From the NCBI RefSeq assembly GCF_003323715.1, contig NZ_QOIN01000025.1, positions 62,001-126,000 on the forward strand: 64,000 nucleotides of DNA. Direction: 5' to 3'. A program made the translations under genes and the position numbers. Of the stretch, positions 45,779-54,482 are shown in pieces (position 1 is the stretch's first letter; every line of letters starts with the position of its first letter). Below the pieces are notes generated by a model that was not told the origin of the DNA, did no database searches, and was given only the letters and a program-made list of their open reading frames with translations. This DNA is from Streptomyces diacarni (GTDB lineage Bacteria > Actinomycetota > Actinomycetes > Streptomycetales > Streptomycetaceae).

Positions 45779-47347
45779 TCAGGAGCTTCGGGGAGGCGCC
45801 AGCGGGGGGCCGAGCGGCATCTCGCGGACGAGAACCGCGGACACCACCGCGATGATGCCGGCGACCACGCCGGCGAGCGCCACCACGTGGAGGCCGTCGG
45901 TCACCGCGCTCGCCCACGCCTCCTGCGCCCGCGCCGGGATCCGGCCGAGCGACTCCACCTGGTCGTCACTGCCGGACGCGACCAGTGAGGACGCGTCCTG
46001 CGCACCGATCCTGCCGGTCAGGCTGCCGCTCAACCGGCCTGCGTACAGTGCCCCGAAGAGCGCCACCCCCATGCCCGTGCCGAGTGTCCGGGTCAGCGAA
46101 CCCACTCCCATGGCAGCCCCCATGTCGCGCGGTTCGACGGCCGTACGGGAGATCAGCACCGTGTTCTGGATGAGGCAGCCGAGCCCGACGCCGATCGGCA
46201 CGACGTACAGGGCGCTGAGCAGTGTGTGCGTCCCGGGTCTGAGCAGGAGCAGCAGGGCCATGCCGACCGTGAGGGCCGCGCTGCCGATGATCGGGAGGAT
46301 GCGGAAGCGTCCGGTGCGGCGGATCCACGCCGACCCCCTCCTCATCATCGACACCATCCCGGCCATCATCGGGAGCAGCAGGAGGCCGCTGCCGATCGAG
46401 CTGACGCCTTTGGCGTTGTGGGCGTACAACGGCAGGAAGGTGACCGGCACGACCATGGCCGCGCCGAAGACGAAGCCTAGGATCTGCGCGAGGGTGAAGT
46501 TGCGGTGCCGGAACAGCCGCAGCGGCAGCACGGGTTCGGCCACACGCTGTTGCACCCACATCAGCGCGGCCAGTGCGAGCACTCCGGCGGCGGCGAGGCC
46601 GATGATCCGCCAGGACCCCCACGCGTAGCTGTTTCCCGCCCAGGTCGTCACGAGCGTCAGGCACACGACGCCCGCGGTCAGCAGGAGCATGCCGAGGTAG
46701 TCGATCCGCACCTTCTTCTTCGGCTTCGGCGCGGCGGGCAGGCGGACGCCGACGAGCGTCGCGAGAACGCAGAGGCCGCCGAACGGCACGTTGATGTAGA
46801 AGATCCAGTGCCAGCTCCACGCGTCGGTGACCAGGCCACCGATCAGAGGTCCGCCGACGAGTGAGGCCCCCATCAGCAGCCCGGTCCACGACCCGGCCTT
46901 CGCCGACTCCTGCGGGGTCAGCATCACGCTGGTGATCGACAGGGCGCCGACCACCAGCCCGCCGGCTCCGCACCCCTGCAGGGCGCGGAACACGATCAGT
47001 TGGGTCATGTCCTGCGCCAGGCCGCACAGCATCGACCCGGCCAGGAAGAGCACCACCGACAACAGGTAGATCACCTTGCGGTCGTACAGGTCGCTCAGCT
47101 TGCCCCAGATCTGCGTGGACGCCGCGATGGCCAGCGAGTACGCCGTGATCACCCAGGCCAGGGACGTCAGCCCGTCCAGGTCCGCCACGATCTTCGGCAG
47201 TGCGGTGCTCACAACGAAGTTGTCCATCATGCCGAGGAACATGCCGAGCAGGAGGCCGCCGATGCCCAGCTTGAGGTGGCGGTCGCTGCCCGCCGCGGAC
47301 AGCGTCGGTCCGGCCTCGGCCTCCCCTTCGGTGGTCGTGTCCGACAT
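45779..47347 (-). CDS. MFS drug exporter, 14-TM EmrB/QacA type
   Basis: The 522-residue protein has about 14 membrane helices. Motif A is GKLSDLYDRKVIY, motif C is GPLIGGLVTDAW, and the first helix carries the DHA2-type FLGMMDNFVVSTALP. It would extrude a hydrophobic or cationic drug by proton antiport. GGAGGAG precedes ATG 47347. The TetR gene begins upstream, on the same strand and 98 bp away, so regulator and exporter form one unit. Confidence 0.93.
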   Translation of the reverse strand: MSDTTTEGEAEAGPTLSAAGSDRHLKLGIGGLLLGMFLGMMDNFVVSTALPKIVADLDGLTSLAWVITAYSLAIAASTQIWGKLSDLYDRKVIYLLSVVLFLAGSMLCGLAQDMTQLIVFRALQGCGAGGLVVGALSITSVMLTPQESAKAGSWTGLLMGASLVGGPLIGGLVTDAWSWHWIFYINVPFGGLCVLATLVGVRLPAAPKPKKKVRIDYLGMLLLTAGVVCLTLVTTWAGNSYAWGSWRIIGLAAAGVLALAALMWVQQRVAEPVLPLRLFRHRNFTLAQILGFVFGAAMVVPVTFLPLYAHNAKGVSSIGSGLLLLPMMAGMVSMMRRGSAWIRRTGRFRILPIIGSAALTVGMALLLLLRPGTHTLLSALYVVPIGVGLGCLIQNTVLISRTAVEPRDMGAAMGVGSLTRTLGTGMGVALFGALYAGRLSGSLTGRIGAQDASSLVASGSDDQVESLGRIPARAQEAWASAVTDGLHVVALAGVVAGIIAVVSAVLVREMPLGPPLAPPRSS

Positions 47348-47445
47348 GGTGGCTCGTCTCCTCCCGACGGGCTCGGAATCGCCCACGCGGCCTGATGCGT
47401 CGGTCAGCCGGCGCGCTGCCCGCCCCGTGGGGCGGCCGCTGCCGG

Positions 47446-48060
47446 TCACCGCTCGGGCGGCGGCAGCCCTTCCGAGATGTGGGTGAGCACCTCGCGGAGC
47501 AGGTCGGGGACGTTCACCGGCTCGTCCGTGTGCACATAGCGGTCCGTCACGGCGTTCACCGCGGTGACGGTCACGCGCGCGACGAGTCGCGGATACAGGT
47601 CGTTGCGCGCGTCGGTGCCCGTGCGCGCGGCGATCGCGTCGACGAGATCGTCGATCGACGCCCGCGCCATGGCCTCCTGCATCTGAGGCGTCAGGTTCAA
47701 CTCGCGCAACTCGACGAGTTGCTCACGTGTCGGCCGCCCGAACGGCGCTCCGTCCGCCCGCAGCGGCTCGACCACGGCCTCGGCGATCGCCGTCCACAGC
47801 GGCTCGTCCGCGGGGCGGGCCCGCAGCAGCTCGGCGCTGCGGCGCATGCGGTCACCCAGCCGGTAGGCCAAGGCCTCGTACTTGCTGGCGAAGTAGTTGC
47901 CGAACGTGCGCGGTGACACGCCGACCCGGGCCGCGATCTCCTCCCGCACGAGGTTCTTCAGGCCGCGTTCGTACATCAACTCCACGGCGGCGTCGCTCAG
48001 CGCCTTCCGAGTGTCGATCTTCTTGCGCTCACGCAGGCCCAGCACCGGCTCATCGGACAT
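47446..48060 (-). CDS. TetR-family regulator of the MFS exporter
   Basis: The 204-residue regulator begins MSDEPVLGLRERKKIDTRKAL, the typical start of actinobacterial AcrR-type repressors, with helix-turn-helix LVREEIAARVGVSPRTFGNYF. The C-terminal domain resembles MftR/YfiR types. The MFS gene follows it, so it most likely represses the exporter and responds to its substrate. Confidence 0.92.
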   Translation of the reverse strand: MSDEPVLGLRERKKIDTRKALSDAAVELMYERGLKNLVREEIAARVGVSPRTFGNYFASKYEALAYRLGDRMRRSAELLRARPADEPLWTAIAEAVVEPLRADGAPFGRPTREQLVELRELNLTPQMQEAMARASIDDLVDAIAARTGTDARNDLYPRLVARVTVTAVNAVTDRYVHTDEPVNVPDLLREVLTHISEGLPPPER

Positions 48061-48090
48061 GACGCCACGATAGAGCCGAAGGTGCCCACT

Positions 48091-48104
48091 CGGCAACTTT
48101 GCCG
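48091..48104. promoter_or_regulatory. Candidate TetR operator
   Basis: CGGCAA-CT-TTGCCG is a perfect 14-bp palindrome, 31 bp upstream of the TetR start. Confidence 0.62.
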
Positions 48105-48276
48105 CCCCAGCATTTTTGCTCGACAGGCACCCCGTCTTCCGCCGCCCGCACACCGGGATCTCGCCACAGGACACGTCTGAACCGTGCGCCGCGCGCGGGC
48201 TGTCGGCGCACACACAAGCGACTGGGACATGTCGACCGTTCCACGACAGCAGCGGCGGCAGGGCGCCCGCACACCG

Positions 48277-48612
48277 TCAACGGCCGCGCGGCGCGTACAT
48301 GATGAGAGCCATGCCCACGAGGCAGACAAGAGCGCCGATGACGTCGAAGCGGTCGGGCCGGTATCCGTCGGCGACCATGCCCCAGGCGAGCGATCCGGCT
48401 ACGAAGATCCCGCCGTAGGCGGCGAGGATGCGCCCGAAGTGGGCGTCGGGCTGGAGGGTCGCCACGAAGCCGTAGAGGCCGAGCGCGACGACGCCGGCGC
48501 CGATCCACACCCAGCCCTTGTGCTCGCGGACGCCCTGCCACACCAGCCAGGCACCCCCGATCTCGAACAGGGCGGCCACGACGAACAGGGCGACTGAGCG
48601 AGCGACGAGCAC
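48277..48612 (-). CDS. YnfA/UPF0060-family membrane protein
   Basis: The 111-residue protein has four membrane helices and matches Ynf[21 protein letters not shown] and [19 protein letters not shown] are diagnostic, as is [15 protein letters not shown] near the end. Relatives are small multidrug-type transporters. GTG 48612 gives the family length and follows AAGGAA. It was probably acquired near the accessory-region edge. Confidence 0.9.
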   Translation of the reverse strand: MLVARSVALFVVAALFEIGGAWLVWQGVREHKGWVWIGAGVVALGLYGFVATLQPDAHFGRILAAYGGIFVAGSLAWGMVADGYRPDRFDVIGALVCLVGMALIMYAPRGR

Positions 48613-48931
48613 GGCGAGGGGGTTCCTTCCGGGGAGACGCGGTGGGAGGCGGTGTCCGCCAGGCGGTGGACGGTCGAGAGCACGTGGAAGATCCGACCCC
48701 GGCGCCTTGGACCCGCACCCGACAAGAGGACGACGACCTGCGCTCTCGCGGGGCAGCGCGCGGTATCCACGTACGCCGGGTAGCGCACGGTGATCACTGC
48801 GGCGGCGGCCTGGGCCGACGTGGGGCGGCGGCCCATACGCGAGCGCGAAGCGGAAAACGACTCTACCGATACGTAGGAGTGCGCTGTACGGCTGCACGCC
48901 GGGGCCGGCCACACGCCCCGGCTCCGCAGCC
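48613..48931. other. Intergenic region between YnfA and CrcB genes
   Basis: No gene supported. An A/T-richer patch at about 48845-48875 could hold a promoter for the YnfA gene. Confidence 0.35.
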
Positions 48932-49306
48932 TCACGCCCAGATGGCGTGGGCGAGCGCGGCTCCGGTGAAGGCCGCTCCGAGACCGGCCGCGACGCCGGC
49001 CGCGACGTTGGCGGCGGCGAAGAACCGGTCGCCGTTCTCCGCGAGGCGCAGCGTCTCGTAGGAGAAGGTGGAGTAGGTGGTGAGGGCTCCGCACAGGCCG
49101 GTGCCCAGGAGCAGTTGGGTGTGCGTGGAGGCCGCCCCGGCGGTGGCGGCGCCGGTGATCAGGCCCAGGAGCAGGCTTCCCGCGACGTTGACGGTGAAGG
49201 TGCCCCAGGGGAAGACGGTGTCGTGCCGGGACTGCACCGCGCGGTCCGTCAGATAGCGCAGAGGTGCGCCGACCATCGCCCCGGCGATCACGAGCAGCCA
49301 GTTCAT
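48932..49306 (-). CDS. crcB: Fluoride exporter CrcB/Fluc, copy 1
   Basis: The 124-residue four-helix channel has the conserved [15 protein letters not shown] and the Phe-box [12 protein letters not shown] that conducts fluoride. Fluc proteins are homodimers or antiparallel heterodimers of two small paralogues. The second copy starts 67 bp upstream on the same strand, so the two form a pair; such pairs often assemble as dual-topology heterodimers. Confidence 0.94.
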   Translation of the reverse strand: MNWLLVIAGAMVGAPLRYLTDRAVQSRHDTVFPWGTFTVNVAGSLLLGLITGAATAGAASTHTQLLLGTGLCGALTTYSTFSYETLRLAENGDRFFAAANVAAGVAAGLGAAFTGAALAHAIWA

Positions 49307-49373
49307 CGCGGACCTCCCGGTCGTGGCGGACCTCCCGGTCGTGGTCGGGCGACCGGCCCGCGGGTGGCGCGCC

Positions 49374-49868
49374 TCACCGCTGCCTCCAGGCGAGGGCCCG
49401 TCGCGTCAGCGACGCCGCCGTCCACACGGCCGCCACGGCGCCGGCCACCGTGAGGCCGAGGTAGACCAGGGCCGTGCGGGGGCTGCCTTCCTCGATGAGG
49501 CGCTGGATGTCGGTGGCGTAGGTGGAGAACGTCGTGAAGCCGCCGAGAACGCCGGTGCCGAAGAAGGGCCGCAGGAGCCGGTGGGCCGAATCGAGCTCCG
49601 TGAGGACGACCATGAACAGGCCGATGAGCGCGCAGCCGGTGACGTTGACCAGCAGTGTGGTCCACGGGAAGGTCCCGGCCTGTGTCGGCCACAGCAGGGA
49701 GGCTCCGTAGCGGGCGGCGGCCCCGATGCCGCCGCCGAGGGAGACGGCGGCCACGACGGGAGCGTGTCGCCTGCGCAGTTCGTCGCGCTGGGCGGGGATG
49801 TGCAGGTCGACGTCGGGGTCGACGGGTTCGTTCGGCACGGGGTCCGGGCCTCGGCCGTGTCCGGCCAT
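49374..49868 (-). CDS. crcB: Fluoride exporter CrcB/Fluc, copy 2
   Basis: The 164-residue paralogue has a longer hydrophilic N-terminus (about 35 residues, [11 protein letters not shown]) before the four helices. Channel motifs are [19 protein letters not shown] and [13 protein letters not shown]. It is the upstream partner of copy 1. No fluoride riboswitch is evident in the 195-bp leader. ATG 49868 gives [12 protein letters not shown]. Confidence 0.93.
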   Translation of the reverse strand: MAGHGRGPDPVPNEPVDPDVDLHIPAQRDELRRRHAPVVAAVSLGGGIGAAARYGASLLWPTQAGTFPWTTLLVNVTGCALIGLFMVVLTELDSAHRLLRPFFGTGVLGGFTTFSTYATDIQRLIEEGSPRTALVYLGLTVAGAVAAVWTAASLTRRALAWRQR

Positions 49869-50063
49869 GTGTCGTCTCCTACTCGTCGGGCACGCCCGGG
49901 CGGGCAGGCGTGCGCGTGCACAAGTAGGGACCGTTGGCGGCGCCCTCGCCGCGGTTCGGTTACGGCGGGCCCCACCGCCGTCGCGGCGGTCGGGGACCAC
50001 CGCTGGGGCCAGGATACCGTCCCGGCCCGGCGCTCTCTCCTCCGGCCGGGGGCACCGGGGTGA

Positions 50064-50723
50064 TCACAGCGGCGGGGCGGTGACGCGGGTGGACGCGGGG
50101 TCCCAGCAGGCGCGGACCGCGTCCGCCGTGGTGACCGTCGCGACGAGGGCGAGGGTGTGCCGGACCATGGCGGGCGTGTAGTCGGCGGGTACGCCCGCGA
50201 TGGCGTCGGCGGGGACCACGGCGGTGTAGCCGAGGTTGACGGCGTCGAAGACCGCGTTGGGCACGGCCACGTTCGCCGAGACGCCGGTGACGACGAGTGT
50301 GCGGATCCCCAGGTTCCGCAGCAGTGCGTCGACGTCCGTGCCCGCGAGGGGCGAGAGGCCGTGCAGCCGCCGTACCACCAGGTCACGCTCGGTGACGGGT
50401 ATGGGTTCTGCGACCTGGACGGCGGGCGAACCGGGCTCCTGCCGTACGGGGAGCCGCTCGGCGGCGCGGAACAGCCGTGCGTTGCGGCCGGAGCCCCGCC
50501 CGTCCGGGCGCCGCTCGGCGATCGCGTGCAGCACCTGCACGCCGGCGCCGTGCGCGGCGCCGGCGAGCTGTGCGACGCGCAGCAGCGCCCCTGATTCCCG
50601 TGCGGCCTGGGCGAGTTCGGGTAGTGCGCTGTCCTCGCCGACGACGCCGCGCTGGCATTCGACGGTCAGCAGGGCGGTGGTGGCGGGGGCGAGTTGGGCG
50701 GCGAGCCGTGCGTGCGGGGGCAT
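50064..50723 (-). CDS. Isochorismatase-fold protein with non-canonical active site
   Basis: The 219-residue protein has the cysteine-hydrolase fold, but each member of the usual Asp-Lys-Cys triad appears replaced. LLTVECQRGVVG has Glu at the Asp position, DLVVRRLHGLSP has Arg where Lys is usual and VVTGVSANVAVPNAV has Ala where the nucleophilic Cys is expected. ATG 50723 follows GGAGAGGGGAG. It may be a catalytically inactive or altered relative, perhaps a binding or regulatory protein. Confidence 0.82.
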   Translation of the reverse strand: MPPHARLAAQLAPATTALLTVECQRGVVGEDSALPELAQAARESGALLRVAQLAGAAHGAGVQVLHAIAERRPDGRGSGRNARLFRAAERLPVRQEPGSPAVQVAEPIPVTERDLVVRRLHGLSPLAGTDVDALLRNLGIRTLVVTGVSANVAVPNAVFDAVNLGYTAVVPADAIAGVPADYTPAMVRHTLALVATVTTADAVRACWDPASTRVTAPPL

Positions 50724-50860
50724 GCGGGAGCTCCCCTCTCCGGGTGGAAGTGGAGGCAGGGTAGGAAGCATTGCGCCGGACGGGAAGAGCCCGCATGCTT
50801 TTCCTGACAGGTTGTCAGTTCTCTCGGGCCACGAGCCGGGCGTACGGAAGGCGGAACCGC

Positions 50861-51337
50861 ATGGCCGTCACCAAGCAGCGGCGGGGGCGCCGGATCATGA
50901 TGACGCCCGGTGAACTCGACGCCTTCCTGAGGGACCGGCGCACCTGCCGGGCGGCGACGGTGGGTACGGACGGCGCCCCGCATGTGAGCGCACTGTGGTT
51001 CGTGTGGGACGGCACCTCGCTGTGGCTCTATTCGCTCACCCGCAGCCGCCGCTGGGCGCAGTTGCTGCGGGACCCGCGGATCGCGGTGGTGGTGGACGAC
51101 GGTGAGGAGTACGGCGAGCTGCGCGGAGCCGAGCTGACGGGGCGGGTGGAGTGCGTCGGAGAGGCGCCCCGCACCGGCGAGCACTGTCCGCAACTGGCCG
51201 AGGTGGAGCTCCTGTTCCCCGCCAAGTACTTCGGTCTGGCCGAGATGCCGCACGACGGACGGCACGCCTGGCTGAGGCTCACCCCCGAGAAGGTCGCCTC
51301 CTGGGACTTCCGCAAGCTCGCGCCCGCTCAGCCGTAG
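50861..51337 (+). CDS. PPOX-class F420- or flavin-dependent enzyme
   Basis: The 158-residue split-barrel protein has RRTCRAATVGTDGAPHVSAL and SLWLYSLTRSRRWAQLLRDPR, the cofactor-phosphate segment typical of PPOX-class F420-dependent oxidoreductases and related pyridoxamine-5'-phosphate-oxidase-like proteins. ATG 50861 follows GGAAGGCGG. Cofactor assignment is family-based; substrate unknown. Its 3' end is part of a tandem repeat that runs into the convergent mocR gene. Confidence 0.85.
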   Translation: MAVTKQRRGRRIMMTPGELDAFLRDRRTCRAATVGTDGAPHVSALWFVWDGTSLWLYSLTRSRRWAQLLRDPRIAVVVDDGEEYGELRGAELTGRVECVGEAPRTGEHCPQLAEVELLFPAKYFGLAEMPHDGRHAWLRLTPEKVASWDFRKLAPAQP

Positions 51338-51396
51338 CGCCCCGCCCGCTCAGCGTGGTGTCCCGCCCGGTCAGTCGTAGCGCCCCGCCCGGTCGG
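51321..51396. repeat. Four tandem ~21-bp units spanning two convergent gene ends
   Basis: CGCCCGCTCAGCCGTAGCG-type units start at 51321, 51343, 51364 and 51386. Unit 1 contains the PPOX stop (51335-51337) and unit 3 contains the reverse-strand stop of the MocR gene (51371). Confidence 0.85.
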
Positions 51397-52711
51397 TGCG
51401 CAGGGCGGCGGCCATGTCGTCGGCGAGGCGGTCGATGGCGGGCAGGGTCAGCGGCGAGACGGTCAGCCGCACGCCCGGCGGGGACGCCAGCCGGAAGCGT
51501 GCGCCGGGCGCTGCCGCCCAGCCCGCCTGGAGCAGCCGCGCCACGGTGCCCGTCTCGTCCCGCACGGGCACCCAGACGTTCATGCCGCTGCGCCCCCGTG
51601 CCGCCACGCCCCGCGCCGCGAGCGCGTCGAGCAGGGCCGTACGCCGCGCGCCGTACGAGCCGGCCACCCGGGACGCGTCGACGGCCCCGGACTGCCACAG
51701 GTGAGCGACGGCGCGCTGGAGGAGGTGACTGACCCAGCCGGGGCCGAGCCGCTGCCTGCCGCGCACCCGGTCGACGGTGAGCCGGTCTCCGGTCAGGACG
51801 GCCAGCCGCAGGTCGGGGCCGTAGGCCTTGGCGACGGAGCGGACCAGGGCCCAGTGCCGGGTGGCGCAGGACAGCGGATGCAGCGGCAGGTCGACGATGC
51901 CGTGCCCGTGGTCGTCCTCGATCAGCAGCGTGCTCTCCCGTGCCGCCAGTACGGCGCGCAGTTCGCGGGCGCGGGCGGCGGTCACGGCGGCGCCCGTCGG
52001 ATTCTGCGCGCGGGAGGTGACGACGACCGCGCGCGCCCCCTGTTCCAGGGCTCGTTCCAGCTCGTCGGGGAGCGGTCCCTCGTCGTCCAGCGCGACGGCC
52101 AGCGGGCGCAGCCCGAGGGCGGGGATGAGGTCGAGGAGGCTGCCCCAGCCGGGGTCCTCCACGGCGACGGGGTCGCCGGGGCGCAGGTGCGCTCCGAGTA
52201 CCCGCTCGATGGCGTCGAGGGAGCCCGAGGTCACCGCGAGCGGCCCGGCCGGGACGCCGTCGGCGTCGAGTGCGGCGCGGGCGAGTGCGGCGAGAGCGGG
52301 ATCGGTGTCGGGGGCGCCGTAGAGGACGGGAGCGCGGGCGGCGGCGTCGGTGGAGGCCGCCGACGCGGGGCCCAGCGGGGGCAGGAGCGCCGGGTCGGGG
52401 TTGCCGGTGGAGATGTCGAGGCCGCCTTCGGGGGGTGCGACCCGGACGGATTCGCGGGGCGCGGTGGCGGGCCGTTCCCGCACGCGGCTCCCCCGCCGTC
52501 CCGCCGTCTCGATGACGCCGCGCTCGCGCAGCGTGCGGTACGCGGCGGCCACCGTGTTGGGGTTGACGCCCAGTTCGGCCGCCAGCTCGCGCATCGGCGG
52601 CAGCGGGTCACCGGGGGCGAGGGCTCCGCTGCCGACGCCGCTCTCGACGCTGGCCGCGATCTCCGCTGCGCCGCGACCTTCGATCCTGTAATCTCCTAGC
52701 ACAAAAAACAT
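51371..52711 (-). CDS. MocR-family regulator (GntR HTH fused to PLP aminotransferase domain)
   Basis: The 446-residue protein has a GntR helix-turn-helix (LAAELGVNPNTVAAAYRTLRERG at about 43-65) and a type I aminotransferase-fold domain with the PLP-binding Lys in SVAKAYGPDLRLAV. Such MocR/PdxR regulators sense PLP or amino-PLP. It is divergent from a PNPOx-like gene. ATG 52711 is the longest start; CATAAT at 52711-52716 on the minus strand resembles a -10 box, which would make GTG 52702 a leaderless start. Confidence 0.9.
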   Translation of the reverse strand: MFFVLGDYRIEGRGAAEIAASVESGVGSGALAPGDPLPPMRELAAELGVNPNTVAAAYRTLRERGVIETAGRRGSRVRERPATAPRESVRVAPPEGGLDISTGNPDPALLPPLGPASAASTDAAARAPVLYGAPDTDPALAALARAALDADGVPAGPLAVTSGSLDAIERVLGAHLRPGDPVAVEDPGWGSLLDLIPALGLRPLAVALDDEGPLPDELERALEQGARAVVVTSRAQNPTGAAVTAARARELRAVLAARESTLLIEDDHGHGIVDLPLHPLSCATRHWALVRSVAKAYGPDLRLAVLTGDRLTVDRVRGRQRLGPGWVSHLLQRAVAHLWQSGAVDASRVAGSYGARRTALLDALAARGVAARGRSGMNVWVPVRDETGTVARLLQAGWAAAPGARFRLASPPGVRLTVSPLTLPAIDRLADDMAAALRTDRAGRYD

Positions 52712-52728
52712 TATGCACTAGTACAAAA
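52696..52728. promoter_or_regulatory. Direct-repeat operator of the MocR regulator
   Basis: CTAGCACAAAA at 52696-52706 and CTAGTACAAAA at 52718-52728 are direct repeats with a 22-bp period, the arrangement known for MocR-type operators, and overlap the mocR 5' end. Confidence 0.75.
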
Positions 52729-52737
52729 GGAGATGCC

Positions 52738-53424
52738 ATGGAGAGCCCGCAGCCCGACGAGACGACCACCCGCACGCCCTACGCGCGCACGTCCCGCACC
52801 ACCGGCACCAGGGCGCGGGAGCGGATGTCCTACGACCGGGAGTCGGTGCACGGCATCCTCGACGCCGGCTACCTGTGCCACCTCGCCTTCGTCCGCGAGG
52901 GCCGGCCCGTCGTCCTGCCGACGCTGTACGCACGCCTGGGCGAGCACCTCTATGTCCACGGCTCCACCGGATCCCGGCCGCTGCGTGAGGCGGGGCGCTC
53001 CGCGTCGGGGATGCCGGTGTGCGTGACGGTCACCCACGTGGACGGGCTGGTGCTGGCCAAGTCGGCGTTCCACCACTCGCTCAACTACCGCTCGGTGGTG
53101 GCACACGGAGACGCCTACGAGGTCACCGACCACGAGGAGCGGCTGGCCGCGCTGGACGCGGTCGTGAACAACGTCGTGCACGGGCGCGCGGACGACTCCC
53201 GCAGGGCCGATGCCAAGGAGTTGGCGGCGACCGCCGTGATCCGGCTGGCTCTCGACGAGGTCTCGGCCAAGGTGCGCACGGGCGGCCCCAATGACGACCC
53301 GGAGGACCTGGACCTGCCGTACTGGACCGGCGTGGTGCCCGTCTCCCCCGCCTACGGCACCCCCATACCGGCGGACCACCTCAATCCGGGGACCCCCGTG
53401 CCCGGCTACCTCACCGCGCGCTGA
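52738..53424 (+). CDS. Flavin-nucleotide-binding protein (PNPOx-like), MocR target
   Basis: The 228-residue split-barrel protein resembles pyridoxamine 5'-phosphate-oxidase-like flavin-binding proteins: HLAFVREGRPVVLPTLYAR and SAFHHSLNYRSVVAHG (quoted in part) are the conserved core. AAAGGAG precedes ATG 52738. The divergent MocR and its direct repeats point to regulation by PLP. The 3' end overlaps the convergent EamA gene by 14 bp. Confidence 0.88.
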   Translation: MESPQPDETTTRTPYARTSRTTGTRARERMSYDRESVHGILDAGYLCHLAFVREGRPVVLPTLYARLGEHLYVHGSTGSRPLREAGRSASGMPVCVTVTHVDGLVLAKSAFHHSLNYRSVVAHGDAYEVTDHEERLAALDAVVNNVVHGRADDSRRADAKELAATAVIRLALDEVSAKVRTGGPNDDPEDLDLPYWTGVVPVSPAYGTPIPADHLNPGTPVPGYLTAR

Positions 53425-54448
53425 CGTCCCGGTCCGCCTCGGGGGTCCCGGTGGATGCCGCGACCGGAGCCTCCGCGACGGGAGCGCCCGGCTGCGGCCC
53501 AGGGGTGGAGCGCTGCGCGATGAACGCGCCCGCCAGCACCAGGGCACCGCCCGCGAGCTGGACGGCGCTCAGGTGTTCGCCCAGCAGCACCCAGGCCAGC
53601 ACCGTCGCGATGACCGCCTCGAGACAGGCCACCACGCCCGCGACCGGCGGCGAGAGCAGCCGCACCGAGACCACCCCGGTGACGTAGGCGGTCGCGGTGG
53701 CCACCAGCACGATCCAGGCCAGCAGCACCAGCGCGTTCACGTCGGTGCCGTCCATCGCGGCGCTGCGGCCCAGGACCGCCCAGTCCGTGTTCCACGGCCG
53801 GGCGATCACCGTCAGCGCGAGCGCCCCGATGAGCAGGCCGTAGGCGATGACCCCCAGCGGGTCGGCGGGCCGCCGGGCGGCTTCCCCCTCCTCGGCGGTA
53901 CTGCCGTGGTCGGAGAGGACGAAGTACCCGACCTGGCAGCACGCCGCCCCCAGCGCGAGCAGCAGCCCGAGCCCGTCGAGCCGCAGCCCCGCCCACACCT
54001 CGACGACGCAGCTGAGTCCGCCGACGGCCAGCACCATGCCCACGGCGGCGGCCCGCGTCACCCGGCGGCGCTGCACGAACCTGACCCACAGCAGCACGAG
54101 CGCGGGCGCCAGGTACTCGATCAGCAGCGCGACACCGACGGGGATGCGGGAGAGCGCCGTGAAGTAGAAGGCCTGCACCCCGGCGACGGCGAGCAGCCCG
54201 AAGCCCAGCAGCAGCCAGGGGCGCTCACGCACCAGCGACCTGTGCCGCCAGGCGAGCGGCAGCAGCACCACGGCCGCGCCCGCGGCCCGCAGCCAGGTGA
54301 CTTGGAGCGGCTCGAGACCGGCCTCGATCAGCGGCTTGGCCGCGACGCCGGAGCTGCCGAAGGAGCAGGCGGAGACGAGCGCGAGAAGCAGTCCCGTGGT
54401 GCGGGCCCGCGAGGCGTCCAGGGACGCGGAGGTGGCGTGCATGAACAC
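53411..54448 (-). CDS. EamA/DMT-family transporter
   Basis: The 345-residue protein has ten hydrophobic helices in two EamA repeats, including ALSRIPVGVALLIEYLAPAL and LLSPPVAGVVACLEAVIATV, followed by a Pro/Ala-rich tail of about 35 residues. It probably exports a metabolite or amino acid. An in-frame ATG six bases downstream (54442) is an alternative start. It overlaps the 3' end of the convergent flavin-binding gene. Confidence 0.9.
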   Translation of the reverse strand: MFMHATSASLDASRARTTGLLLALVSACSFGSSGVAAKPLIEAGLEPLQVTWLRAAGAAVVLLPLAWRHRSLVRERPWLLLGFGLLAVAGVQAFYFTALSRIPVGVALLIEYLAPALVLLWVRFVQRRRVTRAAAVGMVLAVGGLSCVVEVWAGLRLDGLGLLLALGAACCQVGYFVLSDHGSTAEEGEAARRPADPLGVIAYGLLIGALALTVIARPWNTDWAVLGRSAAMDGTDVNALVLLAWIVLVATATAYVTGVVSVRLLSPPVAGVVACLEAVIATVLAWVLLGEHLSAVQLAGGALVLAGAFIAQRSTPGPQPGAPVAEAPVAASTGTPEADRDVSAR

Positions 54449-54482
54449 ATCATGTCAACGCCCGTCAGGAGTGTCACCCCTG

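Noticed and set aside
49869..50063. Possible fluoride riboswitch upstream of crcB
   Set aside because: I could not find the conserved GGCGAUGG-type core or its pairing arms.
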